Source: GCA-958296115 sp965222445
GTDB lineage: Bacteria; Chloroflexota; Dehalococcoidia; Lucifugimonadales; CAJWER01
Length of the DNA: 64,000 nt
Assembly: GCA_965222445.1 (NCBI GenBank)
Contig: CBDCTY010000002.1
Span: 2,294,001 to 2,358,000, forward strand
Direction of reading: 5' to 3'
Of this stretch, positions 43,750 through 52,017 are shown in pieces; positions within the stretch are counted from its first letter, which is position 1, and each line of letters begins with the position of its first letter. The notes under the pieces were generated by a model. The model was not told the DNA's origin. It was given only the letters and a program-made list of their open reading frames with translations, and ran no database searches. The translations under genes were made by a program, and so were the position numbers.

Positions 43750-45411
43750 AGTCGCCGCACAGGGCCCCTAAGGCCCTATGCGGGAGTTGCGATGCGCCGG
43801 ATGGCGAGAGGATACGCAGCAGGGGACTCTCGCGACCGGGGTGGCGCGAGATTGCGGGGACGTTGGGTCAGTTGCAGGCTGGCCGTCAGGCCGGGAACGG
43901 AATGGCTTGCAGCCGGGCCAAGGCGCGACTGAACTGGGTTTCCCAAGGCCAGCGCCGGGGGAGATGCAAAGTGAGGCGGCGCGCCGAGCGGGTGATCCGT
44001 CCCACCAGAGCGAAGACCCGCCGCCTGAGGGTCTTGGTGATCACGGTCCGCTCGCCCAGACCAATCCGCGCCGTCCAGCGGGCCAGGTTATGCGCCATCA
44101 CCTGGACCGCCAGCCAGGCGCCGTTGGCGGCGAAGCGCGCCGACGGCATGTGGTTCAGCCCGACGCCGTACTTGAGGTCGCGTATGGCGTTCTCGACCTC
44201 GGCGTGGCGGCGATGATCGGCCTCCAGTTCCAGCGTCTCCCCATCGCGGTCGGTGATGAAGGCGTGATAGCTGTATCTGGCGAAGAGGGCGAGCTGGGAA
44301 CCGGGCGTCGGCTTCACCCGCCGGACAATGAGCCGCACCGGCGCGGCGTCCGGCTTGGTCTGGAACGGGGTGTAAGTCGTCTCGGCGACATCGGCGGCGC
44401 CGTCCATCCAGTAGGGAATGGGAGTCCAGTCCTCCTCTGGTATCGCCTCGATCAGGTCCCGCAGGCTGACGCGCTGGCGGATGGTGATAGAGAAGCGGAC
44501 ATCCATTTCCCGGCAGGCGGCAACGACAGTGTGGGCGTAGAAGCCGCTGTCGGCCCGCACCGTGAGTTGTCCCCTGGCCCCGCCGTAGCGCACCCGCCCC
44601 ACCGTCTCACGCAAGAAGTGGGCGGCGCCACGGGCGGTGTTGGCCCGGCCCCCGCGCAGCCGGGACATCAGCACCTCGCCGGTGCCGGCGGCAATGGCCA
44701 GCAGCGGGTGATAGCCGCGGGCGCCGGTATAGCCGTGGTGGCGCGCTCCCTCCTTGGCCAGTCCATAGGTCTCGCAGATGGTCGAGTCCAGGTCGATGGT
44801 CAGGGGCGAGTCGCCGGGTCCGGCCCCAGCGGCCCAGGCCCGGGCCAACAACTGGCGGCTCACGCAGTCGAGTTGACGGACATGCCCCCACCGGAAGCTG
44901 CGCAGGAAGGTCCCCAGGGTGGATGGCGCCTTGACCACGCAGCCTAGAACACCGACCGTCCCACCAGCGCGCAGCGCATCGGCGTCGTCGATGCAGTCGC
45001 CGCCTGCCAGCGCGGAAGCGACCAGCGTCAGCATCTTGTCCCCGGTGTTCGCCCGTCCCGGCGCTCCGCCGAGGTCAAGGTGATGGTCGACGAGTTCCCG
45101 CAGGCCCAGGTGCCGGGCTAGGGTGGCCGGCAGGAGCAGGCCGGCATTGGCCACCAGGCGATGGTCGTCAAAGACGATGCGGATACGGTCGGGTTTGTTC
45201 TGTGGCAGCATCTATTGGGTGCTCCTTGTTTCCGGGAGGGTTTCTGTTCCAAAACCATTATCCCAGATTCAGAGGAGCACCCTCTGGCTTCTTCAAGGGC
45301 TGTCCCCAAGGCCCTCCTTCGGTGGATTCGGGGTAACGCCGGCAATACCCGTCTAGGGCACATACCCCGCTCTGGGGTGCGCGCCCGTTGTACGGTCTGC
45401 CTAGTCCAAGC
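43750..45411 (-). mobile_element. IS1380-family insertion sequence (ends approximate)
   Basis: An intact IS1380 transposase is surrounded by ~140-200 bp of non-coding sequence on either side. I could not define terminal inverted repeats, so the limits are estimates. The left limit is set near AGGGCCCCTAAGGCCCTATG and the right one just before the Phd antitoxin stop at 45412. Confidence 0.5.
43886..45211 (-). CDS. IS1380-family transposase
   Basis: This 441-residue DDE transposase is typical of IS1380: LRELVDHHLDLGGAPGRANTG near the start, LTIDLDSTICETYGLAKEGA with the first Asp, RGYHPLLAIAAGTGEVL, LTVRADSGFYAHTVVAACRE with the second Asp and HAEVENAIRDLKYGVGLNHM with the Glu, then the ANGAWLAVQVMAHNLARW tail. 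The catalytic set is complete, so it may be active. GGAGCACC lies before the ATG. It is inserted next to an antitoxin gene that has no toxin. Confidence 0.9.
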   Translation of the reverse strand: MLPQNKPDRIRIVFDDHRLVANAGLLLPATLARHLGLRELVDHHLDLGGAPGRANTGDKMLTLVASALAGGDCIDDADALRAGGTVGVLGCVVKAPSTLGTFLRSFRWGHVRQLDCVSRQLLARAWAAGAGPGDSPLTIDLDSTICETYGLAKEGARHHGYTGARGYHPLLAIAAGTGEVLMSRLRGGRANTARGAAHFLRETVGRVRYGGARGQLTVRADSGFYAHTVVAACREMDVRFSITIRQRVSLRDLIEAIPEEDWTPIPYWMDGAADVAETTYTPFQTKPDAAPVRLIVRRVKPTPGSQLALFARYSYHAFITDRDGETLELEADHRRHAEVENAIRDLKYGVGLNHMPSARFAANGAWLAVQVMAHNLARWTARIGLGERTVITKTLRRRVFALVGRITRSARRLTLHLPRRWPWETQFSRALARLQAIPFPA

Positions 45412-45654
45412 CTAGGACCCGGCGGCTGAGGGCCGGTCGTCGAAGTCGGCCGGCCAGCCCCTCTCGTCTCCTTCGATCCCAAGCCGCGCACACGCCGAAT
45501 CCAGCTTGTCGAAATCGATCCCGCCGCTCCTGCGGGACCGCACGAGCTCCACCGCCGGCTCGCCATGCTTCGTGATGACGACCCGCTCACCGCCCTGAGC
45601 GGCAGCCACGAGCTCCAAGAGCCGCGCTTTCGCTTCGCGCATGTCGAACTCCAC
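45412..45654 (-). CDS. Phd/YefM-type antitoxin, toxin missing
   Basis: This 80-residue protein has MEFDMREAKARLLELVAAAQ and GERVVITKHGEPAVELVR, the DNA-binding N-terminal fold of Phd/YefM antitoxins, then an acidic tail (LDSACARLGIEGDERGWPAD). Such antitoxins repress their own operon and neutralise a following Doc, VapC or RelE-type toxin. The place where the toxin should follow (below 45412) is occupied by the IS1380 element, so the toxin was probably lost on insertion. The ATG follows TGTGGAGTTC-type sequence with a weak ribosome site. Confidence 0.8.
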   Translation of the reverse strand: MEFDMREAKARLLELVAAAQGGERVVITKHGEPAVELVRSRRSGGIDFDKLDSACARLGIEGDERGWPADFDDRPSAAGS

Positions 45655-45822
45655 AGGAATGGCCTCCGACGGCTGGATGCTCGCCTAGTGATACCCAACT
45701 GTGGCCACCCACAAGACCACACCGTGAACATGCGTTGTACCACGAATCATAGTCAACTCTGCTTCACCGCTTCAGGTATGTCCAGGGCCTTTCCATTGTC
45801 CCATAAACCACATACCGTCATT

Positions 45823-45994
45823 ACTATGAAAATGAACCGCACGCCCCCACACCGTCGTTCCCGCGCAGAGCCTGCCCCCGAGAAGTCGGGGGCGGGAACC
45901 CATCCCCGGTCGCTGCCATAGATCATGTGGCAACGGAGAATCCCGCGGCCCCATTTTCATACCCATATGTGACCTTCGCAAGGCCATGGTGATT
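45823..45994 (+). repeat. R2 repeat, copy 1
   Basis: Starts GAAAATGAACCGCACGCCCC, contains the stem CTGCCCCCGAGAAGTCGGGG and ends in CTTCGCAAGGCCATGGTGAT. It is nearly identical to 46483-46665, in the same orientation, with the HigA gene between them. The flanking 45655-45822 and 45995-46114 hold no gene. Confidence 0.75.
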
Positions 45995-46114
45995 CCGGCA
46001 GGACATCGCTCCCGTAAAGGCGGAATGTGAATCCACTGCCATGTCCGGCAGCTGTCAGTTACGCCACTCAGCCAAAATAGCCGTTGGATTTGGGTGACTG
46101 CACGGCCTCCTACG

Positions 46115-46405
46115 CTACCTGCCCGCGGCACCGGTGGGCAGCTCTCGAACGGCGGCACCTGCCTTCCGCTCCGCGGCGGCTAGGTCGAACTGGGTTTGGA
46201 GATTCATCCAGAATTGAGGGTCGACGCCGAACCAGTGACCGAATCGCAGGGCGGTGTCCCCGGTCACAGAGCGCCTGCCGGCGATGATCTGGCTGACCCG
46301 GTTAGGCGGCACGCCGATCTGCCGGGCAAAGGTTGCTTGGGTCACGCCCATCTCCGCCAGCTCGTCCTTCAGTATCCTCCCCGGATGGACTGCGCGCTTC
46401 AGCAT
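46115..46405 (-). CDS. higA: HigA-family antitoxin (XRE), toxin missing
   Basis: This 96-residue protein has the HigA pattern: HPGRILKDELAEMGVTQATF, ARQIGVPPNRVSQIIAGRRS (recognition helix) and TALRFGHWFGVDPQFWMNLQ. HigA represses the higBA operon and sequesters the HigB mRNA interferase, whose gene normally lies just upstream. Upstream here (46406-46482) is only non-coding DNA and an R2 repeat, so the toxin is absent. It may survive as a solitary regulator. It lies between two direct R2 copies that could have deleted the partner. Confidence 0.88.
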   Translation of the reverse strand: MLKRAVHPGRILKDELAEMGVTQATFARQIGVPPNRVSQIIAGRRSVTGDTALRFGHWFGVDPQFWMNLQTQFDLAAAERKAGAAVRELPTGAAGR

Positions 46406-46482
46406 CGGTTCCAGCGTACCGAGTCGTGACGCCGGACGTCAACCGTCCTGCATATGCCCAAATCCCCCACCTCCGTCGTTCC

Positions 46483-46720
46483 TCTGAAAATGAACCGCAC
46501 GCCCCCACACCGTCGTTCCCGCGCAGGGCCTGCCCCCGAGAAGTCGGGGGCGGGAACCCATCCCCGGTCGCTGCCATAGATCATGTGGCAACGGAGAATC
46601 CCGCGGCCCCATTTTCATATCCTTATGTGACCTTATGTGACCTTCGCAAGGCCATGGGGATTCCCGCGAAAAGCCTGCCCCGTACTTGATACGGGGCGGG
46701 AATCCATCCCCGGTGGGGTG
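46483..46720 (+). repeat. R2 repeat, copy 2
   Basis: Starts CTGAAAATGAACCGCACGCC, includes CTGCCCCCGAGAAGTCGGGG and AGATCATGTGGCAACGGAGA, and extends to a GCCTGCCCCGTACTTGATAC stretch that also occurs in the MITE family. It contains a local duplication CTTATGTGACCTTATGTGAC. Confidence 0.75.
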
Positions 46721-46765
46721 AGTGTCCATTACACATGAGGCAGTCCGTCACTCCATCCGTCCAAA

Positions 46766-46871
46766 TTATACCAATTTGGCGTGATGCCGCCATATATGTG
46801 CGGCCAGGGAGTGGGTTCCCGCCTTCGCAGGAATGACGGCTTTACGGTGCACTCAAAATGAATTGGTATTA
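46766..46871 (+). repeat. MITE-like repeat, copy F (internally deleted)
   Basis: Starts TTATACCAATTTGGCGTGAT and ends AATTGGTATTA but lacks the ~24-bp central CCCGTATCGAGTACGGGGCA hairpin region, giving 106 bp. Its left end is closer to a perfect inverted match of the right end than in the other copies. Confidence 0.75.
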
Positions 46872-47018
46872 GGTGGAGTATTCGGGATATGCTCCAATCC
46901 TCCACCTCCGTCCTCAAGTCGACTGGGGGACCGCCCGACTACCCGGTCGTGAGGTGACCGGCGCGGGCCCGGCGCCTCATCGTGTAGAATCCCCGCACCG
47001 TCCACACGGAGGCGACCC

Positions 47019-48566
47019 ATGACCCACGCCCTGATCGACCCCAAGGCCCACAAGCAGCTCTTCCTCGACGACCATGCCATCGAGCGGCTCTACGCTATCG
47101 AGCGCACACTGCACCAGCCCGACCGCAAGGGCGCGGTGCTCCGGCGAGACCGGTCGATGGGGCAGGTACGCGTCGCCGCATGGTCGGTCCCCATATGGAA
47201 CCCCGAGAAGGACCTGTGGGAGTGGTGGTACAACGGCCACTACGGCGAGACCGACGCCTACTTCAACCACTACGCCACCTCCACCGACGGCGTGCACTGG
47301 GACAAGCCCGACCTCGGCCTATACGAGTGGCAGGGGTCGAAGAGCAACAACATCGCCCTCGACCCCTCCGACAAGTCCGGCAGGCTCGACTCCCAGGCCG
47401 GGCTCGGCCTCTACCACATACTCCGCGACGACAGGGACCCCGACCCGGGCCGTAGGTACAAGGGCCTGTTCGGCGCGCGCGACCGGTATCTCGGCGTCTC
47501 GCCCGACGGCTTCGACTGGACCATGCTCGACACGCCGCCCATCCCCAGCCAGGACACCTCCAAGTTCTTCTACGACCCATACACCGAGCAGTTCGTCGCG
47601 ACCGTCAAGCACTCCACTCAGTGGGGCCGCTCCGTCTGGGTCGCGACAAGCAGCGACTTCGACCACTTCTCCGAGCCGCGCCTGGTACTCCACTCGGACG
47701 AGATCGACTGGGAGAACTGCCGCCGACGCGTCCGCGAGATCGTCGAGAATCCGGCCTACTTCACGCCCCCCATCGTCGACGATGAGGACTACATAGCCGA
47801 GGTCTACCTGATGCCCGCGATGCCCTACGAAGGGCTCTACGTCGGCTTCCCCAACCTCTTCAACCCCTTCGGCGCAATACCCGCCCCTCACGGAAACTTC
47901 ACACGCATCAACCAGCCCGAGCTCGCCCTCTCACGCGACCTCTACAACTGGGACCGCGTCGCCGACAGGGAGCTCTTCCTGCCCGTACACCCCTGGGACG
48001 GCATCGCCTACGACACCAGCCAGATCAGCATCTGCGGCGCGCCCATCGTCCGCGGCGACGAGATCTGGATCTACTACAACGGCTACCGGATACCCGGCTA
48101 CAAGTACCTCCACGAGGCCTACGACAGGAACAGGGAGCTCTTCAGACTGAAGGTCGACCCAGCCGTCTTCGAGGACATCGGCGCGATGAATCTGGCCACG
48201 CTGCGCCTCGACGGATTTGTCTCCCTCGACGCCCCAGAGGTCGGCAAGATCGTGACCAAGCCCTTCACCTGGCAGGGCGAGCGCCTCTTCGTCAACGTCG
48301 ACGCGGCCTGGGGCGAGCTGCGCGCCGAGGTGCTGGAAGCCGACAGCGCCGCACCGCCTGAGCCTGTGGGCCCGCCCATACCCATCGGCCCCGACAACTT
48401 CCCCATCGTCGCCGGCTTCGACCGCGTCTCCACCGTGCCCGTCACCGGCGACCACGTCCGCGCCGAAATACGCTGGGACAACGACACACCGCCAAACTTC
48501 GAACACCCCGTCCGCCTCAGGTTCACAATGCGCCAGGCCCGCCTATACTCCTTCTGGCTGGAGTAA
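47019..48566 (+). CDS. Predicted five-bladed beta-propeller glycosidase-like protein
   Basis: This 515-residue protein starts HKQLFLDDHAIERLYAIERT and has propeller-type repeats with DG/SxDG motifs (HYATSTDGVHWDKPDLGLYE, FGARDRYLGVSPDGFDWTML, IWIYYNGYRIPGYKYLHEAY). Similar large proteins occur in marine Chloroflexota and Planctomycetota, often unnamed or placed near GH32/GH43-like sugar hydrolases. I cannot identify catalytic acids with confidence. No signal peptide is visible, so it may be cytoplasmic. GGAGGCGACCC precedes the ATG. It is alone in its transcription unit with the TPR lipoprotein 46 bp downstream. Confidence 0.5.
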   Translation: MTHALIDPKAHKQLFLDDHAIERLYAIERTLHQPDRKGAVLRRDRSMGQVRVAAWSVPIWNPEKDLWEWWYNGHYGETDAYFNHYATSTDGVHWDKPDLGLYEWQGSKSNNIALDPSDKSGRLDSQAGLGLYHILRDDRDPDPGRRYKGLFGARDRYLGVSPDGFDWTMLDTPPIPSQDTSKFFYDPYTEQFVATVKHSTQWGRSVWVATSSDFDHFSEPRLVLHSDEIDWENCRRRVREIVENPAYFTPPIVDDEDYIAEVYLMPAMPYEGLYVGFPNLFNPFGAIPAPHGNFTRINQPELALSRDLYNWDRVADRELFLPVHPWDGIAYDTSQISICGAPIVRGDEIWIYYNGYRIPGYKYLHEAYDRNRELFRLKVDPAVFEDIGAMNLATLRLDGFVSLDAPEVGKIVTKPFTWQGERLFVNVDAAWGELRAEVLEADSAAPPEPVGPPIPIGPDNFPIVAGFDRVSTVPVTGDHVRAEIRWDNDTPPNFEHPVRLRFTMRQARLYSFWLE

Positions 48567-48612
48567 GGTTCGGGGCTGGTATGCTACGACGCGCACAAAG
48601 GAGCGACCAGTA

Positions 48613-50178
48613 ATGAGATTGACCCTGCTTTGCGCCCTTGCCGCGCTGAGTCTGTTGGTACTGTCATCGATCTCTTGTGGAGACACGTCCACGGACCACT
48701 CCAGAGAGCAGACGACAACGACAGCTTCACCAATCCCGGTCCCTACACCCACGCATACACCAGTATCTACATCCACGCCTATGCCGGAGCCCGACTCAAA
48801 CAACGCCGACGTACACATCCAAGAGGGAGATGCCCACCTCGACCAGGGCGAATACGAGAAAGCAATCGAGGATATCAACAGGGCTATTGAGCTTGAGCCT
48901 AATGCAGCCCTCGCCTACATCATTAGAGGTTATGCCTACTATGGATTAGGTGAGCATCGCCGGGCAATCGAGGACCTGGACAGGGCCATAGAGCTTGAGC
49001 CCAACGTCGCTGACGCCTATATCGGCAGGGGCCGTGCATACCAAGGTCTAGGCGGATACCGCGAGGCAATAGATGACTATGACCAGGCCATTGAGATTGA
49101 TCCCAGCCTCGCGCTCGCCTACAATATCAGGGGCCTCTCCTACAACATTATCGATGAGCATCACCGGGCAATCGAGGACTATGACCGGGCCATTGATGTT
49201 GATCCAAACTACGATGACGCCTTCTACAACAGAGGAAACTCCTACAGTGACTTGGGAGAATACCGCCGGGCAATAGAGGACTACGACACGGCCATTGAGC
49301 TTGAGCCCAACGCCGATGCCTACAACAACAGAGGTAATGCCTACAACGGTCTTGGAGAGCATCACCGGGCACTAGAGGATCTCGACAGGGCCATCCAACT
49401 CAATCCCAACCTTCCACTTGCCTACAGCAATAGGGGATATGCCTACAGCGGCCTTGGCGAGCATCACCGAGCGATAAAGGATCTCGACAGGGCCATCCAA
49501 CTCGATCCAAACCTTCCACTTGCCTACAGCAATAGGGGATATGCCTACAGCGGCCTTGGCGAGCATCACCGGGCAATCATAGACTACGACAGAGCCATTG
49601 AGCTTGATCCCAACGTAGCCCTCGTCTACAACAGCAGGGGAGATGCCCACAGATACCTCGGAGAGCACCACCGGGCAATCATAGACTACGACAGAGCCAT
49701 TGAGCTTAATCCCAATCTGGCACTCCCTTACATCGGCAGAGGGACCGCCTACATCAGCTTGGGTGAATACAGACAGACAATTGAGGACCTAGATACAGCC
49801 ATCATGATTGCCCCCGACCTCGCCGCTGCCTACAACATTAGAGGGATTGCCTACGGATACTTGGGTGAGCATCGCAGTGCAATCGAAGACCTAGACAAGA
49901 CCATCGAGCTTGAGCCTAGCGCCGCCGCATACGTCAGCCGGGGGACTGCCTTCGTTCATCTAGGTGAGCATCGTCGCGCAATAGAGGACCTGGACAAGGC
50001 CATCGAGTCTAATAATAATCCTGGTCACCCCATCGCTTACTACACTAGGGGCATTGCCTACTACCATATGGGTGAGACAAGGAAGGCACTGGATGATCTC
50101 TCCCAGGCACGGACGCTGGTGCAGGACCCCACCCTACTCGCCCAAATCGATCAAGTCATTGCGGAGATACAACAGTAG
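48613..50178 (+). CDS. TPR-repeat lipoprotein
   Basis: This 521-residue protein has a lipoprotein signal (MRLTLLCALAALSLLVLS, then SISC with Cys22 as lipidation site), a Thr/Pro-rich linker (residues 28-60), and about 13 tandem 34-residue TPR units of the form LGEHHRAIEDLDRAIELNPN. TPR arrays bind partner proteins. Two adjacent units at 49379-49480 and 49481-49582 are almost identical in DNA (102-bp period), a sign of recent expansion. AAAGGAGCGACC precedes the ATG. It is probably anchored to the outer face of the membrane. Confidence 0.88.
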   Translation: MRLTLLCALAALSLLVLSSISCGDTSTDHSREQTTTTASPIPVPTPTHTPVSTSTPMPEPDSNNADVHIQEGDAHLDQGEYEKAIEDINRAIELEPNAALAYIIRGYAYYGLGEHRRAIEDLDRAIELEPNVADAYIGRGRAYQGLGGYREAIDDYDQAIEIDPSLALAYNIRGLSYNIIDEHHRAIEDYDRAIDVDPNYDDAFYNRGNSYSDLGEYRRAIEDYDTAIELEPNADAYNNRGNAYNGLGEHHRALEDLDRAIQLNPNLPLAYSNRGYAYSGLGEHHRAIKDLDRAIQLDPNLPLAYSNRGYAYSGLGEHHRAIIDYDRAIELDPNVALVYNSRGDAHRYLGEHHRAIIDYDRAIELNPNLALPYIGRGTAYISLGEYRQTIEDLDTAIMIAPDLAAAYNIRGIAYGYLGEHRSAIEDLDKTIELEPSAAAYVSRGTAFVHLGEHRRAIEDLDKAIESNNNPGHPIAYYTRGIAYYHMGETRKALDDLSQARTLVQDPTLLAQIDQVIAEIQQ

Positions 50179-50272
50179 TCTGAATACTCTTTGAGAGTCA
50201 CACCAGACCCGATTCGCCTGAAATAGTCAGACGCACTTGGTCAGACTTCAACGGATGAGCCTCGGCTTGTAA

Positions 50273-50836
50273 TCAGTCGCCGTCCTTTGGCGACTGGCCG
50301 GAGGAAATCCTGCCTAGGATGAGTAAGAAGAGGACCAAACCGCCCACGAACAAAGCAGTGCGCAACGATGGTTCTTCCGCCACTTTAGGCTCATCGTTGT
50401 TTGACTTTGCTTTGTAGCCTCCTGAGAAGATGAATCTGAGTGCCAGGAGCAAGAGGAATGCTGGGCCGCCCCAGTATAGAACTTCTGACCACCATCGGTT
50501 GATCTCTTGCAGCGTGGGGCTTGCTGCGGCCCAGCTCAGCGCGAATGCGACCAAAGCCAGCAATCCGAGTATCGGCGCGAAGTAGTGGCCCGCGCGAACC
50601 ACCCAAGGCCGGACTACCGGTGCCATGGAAGCTGTGAGAAGCACGAACGCCAAGACGGACAGCAGGGAACCAAGCGCGAAGTACACCCAATCCGGAAGCC
50701 CAGGACTTGTCACATTGAAAGGTAGATTGATAGTACCGTCCGAAATGTGCCACCCGTAGGCTACGAATAATGCACCCATGAACGCAGTGGTGGCACTACT
50801 GGCCAGCCACTCTTTCTCCAACTCTGCTTTCTTCAT
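50273..50836 (-). CDS. Membrane protein of unknown function
   Basis: This protein has about 187 residues from the ATG at 50836 (MKKAELEKEWLASSATTAFM), which has AGAGGTG upstream. An in-frame ATG at 50878 would add 14 residues. Five hydrophobic stretches are seen (TTAFMGALFVAYGW, WVYFALGSLLSVLAFVLLTA, FAPILGLLALVAFALSWAA, GGPAFLLLLALRFIF, LFVGGLVLFLLILGRIS), so it is an inner-membrane protein. No family motif is recognised and there are no partners nearby. Confidence 0.7.
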   Translation of the reverse strand: MKKAELEKEWLASSATTAFMGALFVAYGWHISDGTINLPFNVTSPGLPDWVYFALGSLLSVLAFVLLTASMAPVVRPWVVRAGHYFAPILGLLALVAFALSWAAASPTLQEINRWWSEVLYWGGPAFLLLLALRFIFSGGYKAKSNNDEPKVAEEPSLRTALFVGGLVLFLLILGRISSGQSPKDGD

Positions 50837-51010
50837 CTTCGCACCTCTGCGCTTGATATGGGATACTGTGTCATTCAACTAGGGGTTGCGCCAAGGTACT
50901 TCTTGGGGACTTCGACAGCTAGAAACTCTTCGAGCCGTCAGGATCCGCCTGTACTCCTTCCGGCTGAGTATGAGTTAAGATAGCCCAGCAAACCATGGAG
51001 GTATACACAA

Positions 51011-51784
51011 TTGGCGAATAGCATTAGAGAAAAGCTGTCGGCGGGAAAGGCGATCGTGGGAACCATGGCGGGCCTGGACCTGCCGGCCGCAAACGGGGCC
51101 CTGGCGGATTCCGGGTTCGACTTCGTGCTCATCGACACCCAGCACAGCGCCATCGACCCGACGATGTTGAGCCGCATGGTCAGGGCGATGGGGCACAAGG
51201 ACGTAATCGTCCGTGTGCTGTTCAACGAGCCGTGGCTGATCAACCAGGCGCTGGACATAGGGGCGGACGGCGTAATAGTCCCGCTGACCGAGTCCGCAGC
51301 CGACGTGGAGCGGGCGATTGAGGCGGCCAAGTACCCGCCGCGGGGCGCCAGGAGCTGGGGCAGCTCCTTACGCGCGGACAAGTACGGCGGCTCGGCGGGC
51401 TACTCCAGGGTAGCCAACGACGAGACCCTCGTATGGCCGCAGATCGAGTCGGTAAAGGCGGTCGAGAGGATCGACGAGATACTCACGGTCGAGGGCATCG
51501 ACGGCATCATGGTCGGCCCCGGCGACCTGGGCCTTACGATGGGTATACTGCCCTCGGAATGGAACGACGAGCACACGGCCATGATCCAGCACATTCTGGA
51601 CAAGTGCAACGAGCACGGCGTGCCGTGGGGCATGTTCACGTCGACCTACGAGATAGCGGAATATTGGCTGGAGCGGGGCGGCCTGATCGCCACCGTCGGC
51701 GCCGACCTCGGCTTCCTCATGTCAGGCCTGGCAGACATGGACTCCCAGGTCCGCGACCTCGTCGCAAGGATCAACGCCAAGTAG
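51011..51784 (+). CDS. HpcH/HpaI family aldolase
   Basis: This 257-residue TIM-barrel aldolase has FDFVLIDTQHSAIDPTMLSR, IVRVLFNEPWLINQALDIGA (Arg binds pyruvate carboxylate), YPPRGARSWG, WPQIESVKAVERIDEIL and GIDGIMVGPGDLGLTMG, the standard 2-keto-3-deoxy acid aldolase motifs including the metal-binding Glu and Asp. The family splits 2-keto-3-deoxy acids into pyruvate and an aldehyde. The usual DxEH is DTQH here, so the Glu is Gln. The start is TTG 51011 with ATGGAGGT upstream. Confidence 0.88.
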   Translation: MANSIREKLSAGKAIVGTMAGLDLPAANGALADSGFDFVLIDTQHSAIDPTMLSRMVRAMGHKDVIVRVLFNEPWLINQALDIGADGVIVPLTESAADVERAIEAAKYPPRGARSWGSSLRADKYGGSAGYSRVANDETLVWPQIESVKAVERIDEILTVEGIDGIMVGPGDLGLTMGILPSEWNDEHTAMIQHILDKCNEHGVPWGMFTSTYEIAEYWLERGGLIATVGADLGFLMSGLADMDSQVRDLVARINAK

Positions 51785-52017
51785 AGGCGCCCCTGCTGCG
51801 CATGGGGTTGGCAAGGCGTCGTTCCAGCCTCCAGGCTGCCCGCCTCAGTTGCTGGCCACGCTCGTCTGGCCGGGTCGGCCCTCGGCAATCGTGATGGCGC
51901 ATGTGCCGACTTTGTCCCTGTATCCATCCACGGCAACATAGAGCTGCCCCGTGCGCGGCGAGCCATCTACCGCTGCAGGGCTGCAGCCGACCGGGGGGCC
52001 ATCGGTCCTCAAGCCAT

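Noticed and set aside
43778..44947. Long plus-strand frame within IS1380
   Set aside because: Antisense shadow of the IS1380 transposase; composition is typical of a mirrored high-GC gene.
48920..50140. Regular ~102-bp spacing considered as a CRISPR-like array
   Set aside because: The repeats are in-frame TPR codons with no constant repeat and unique spacers.
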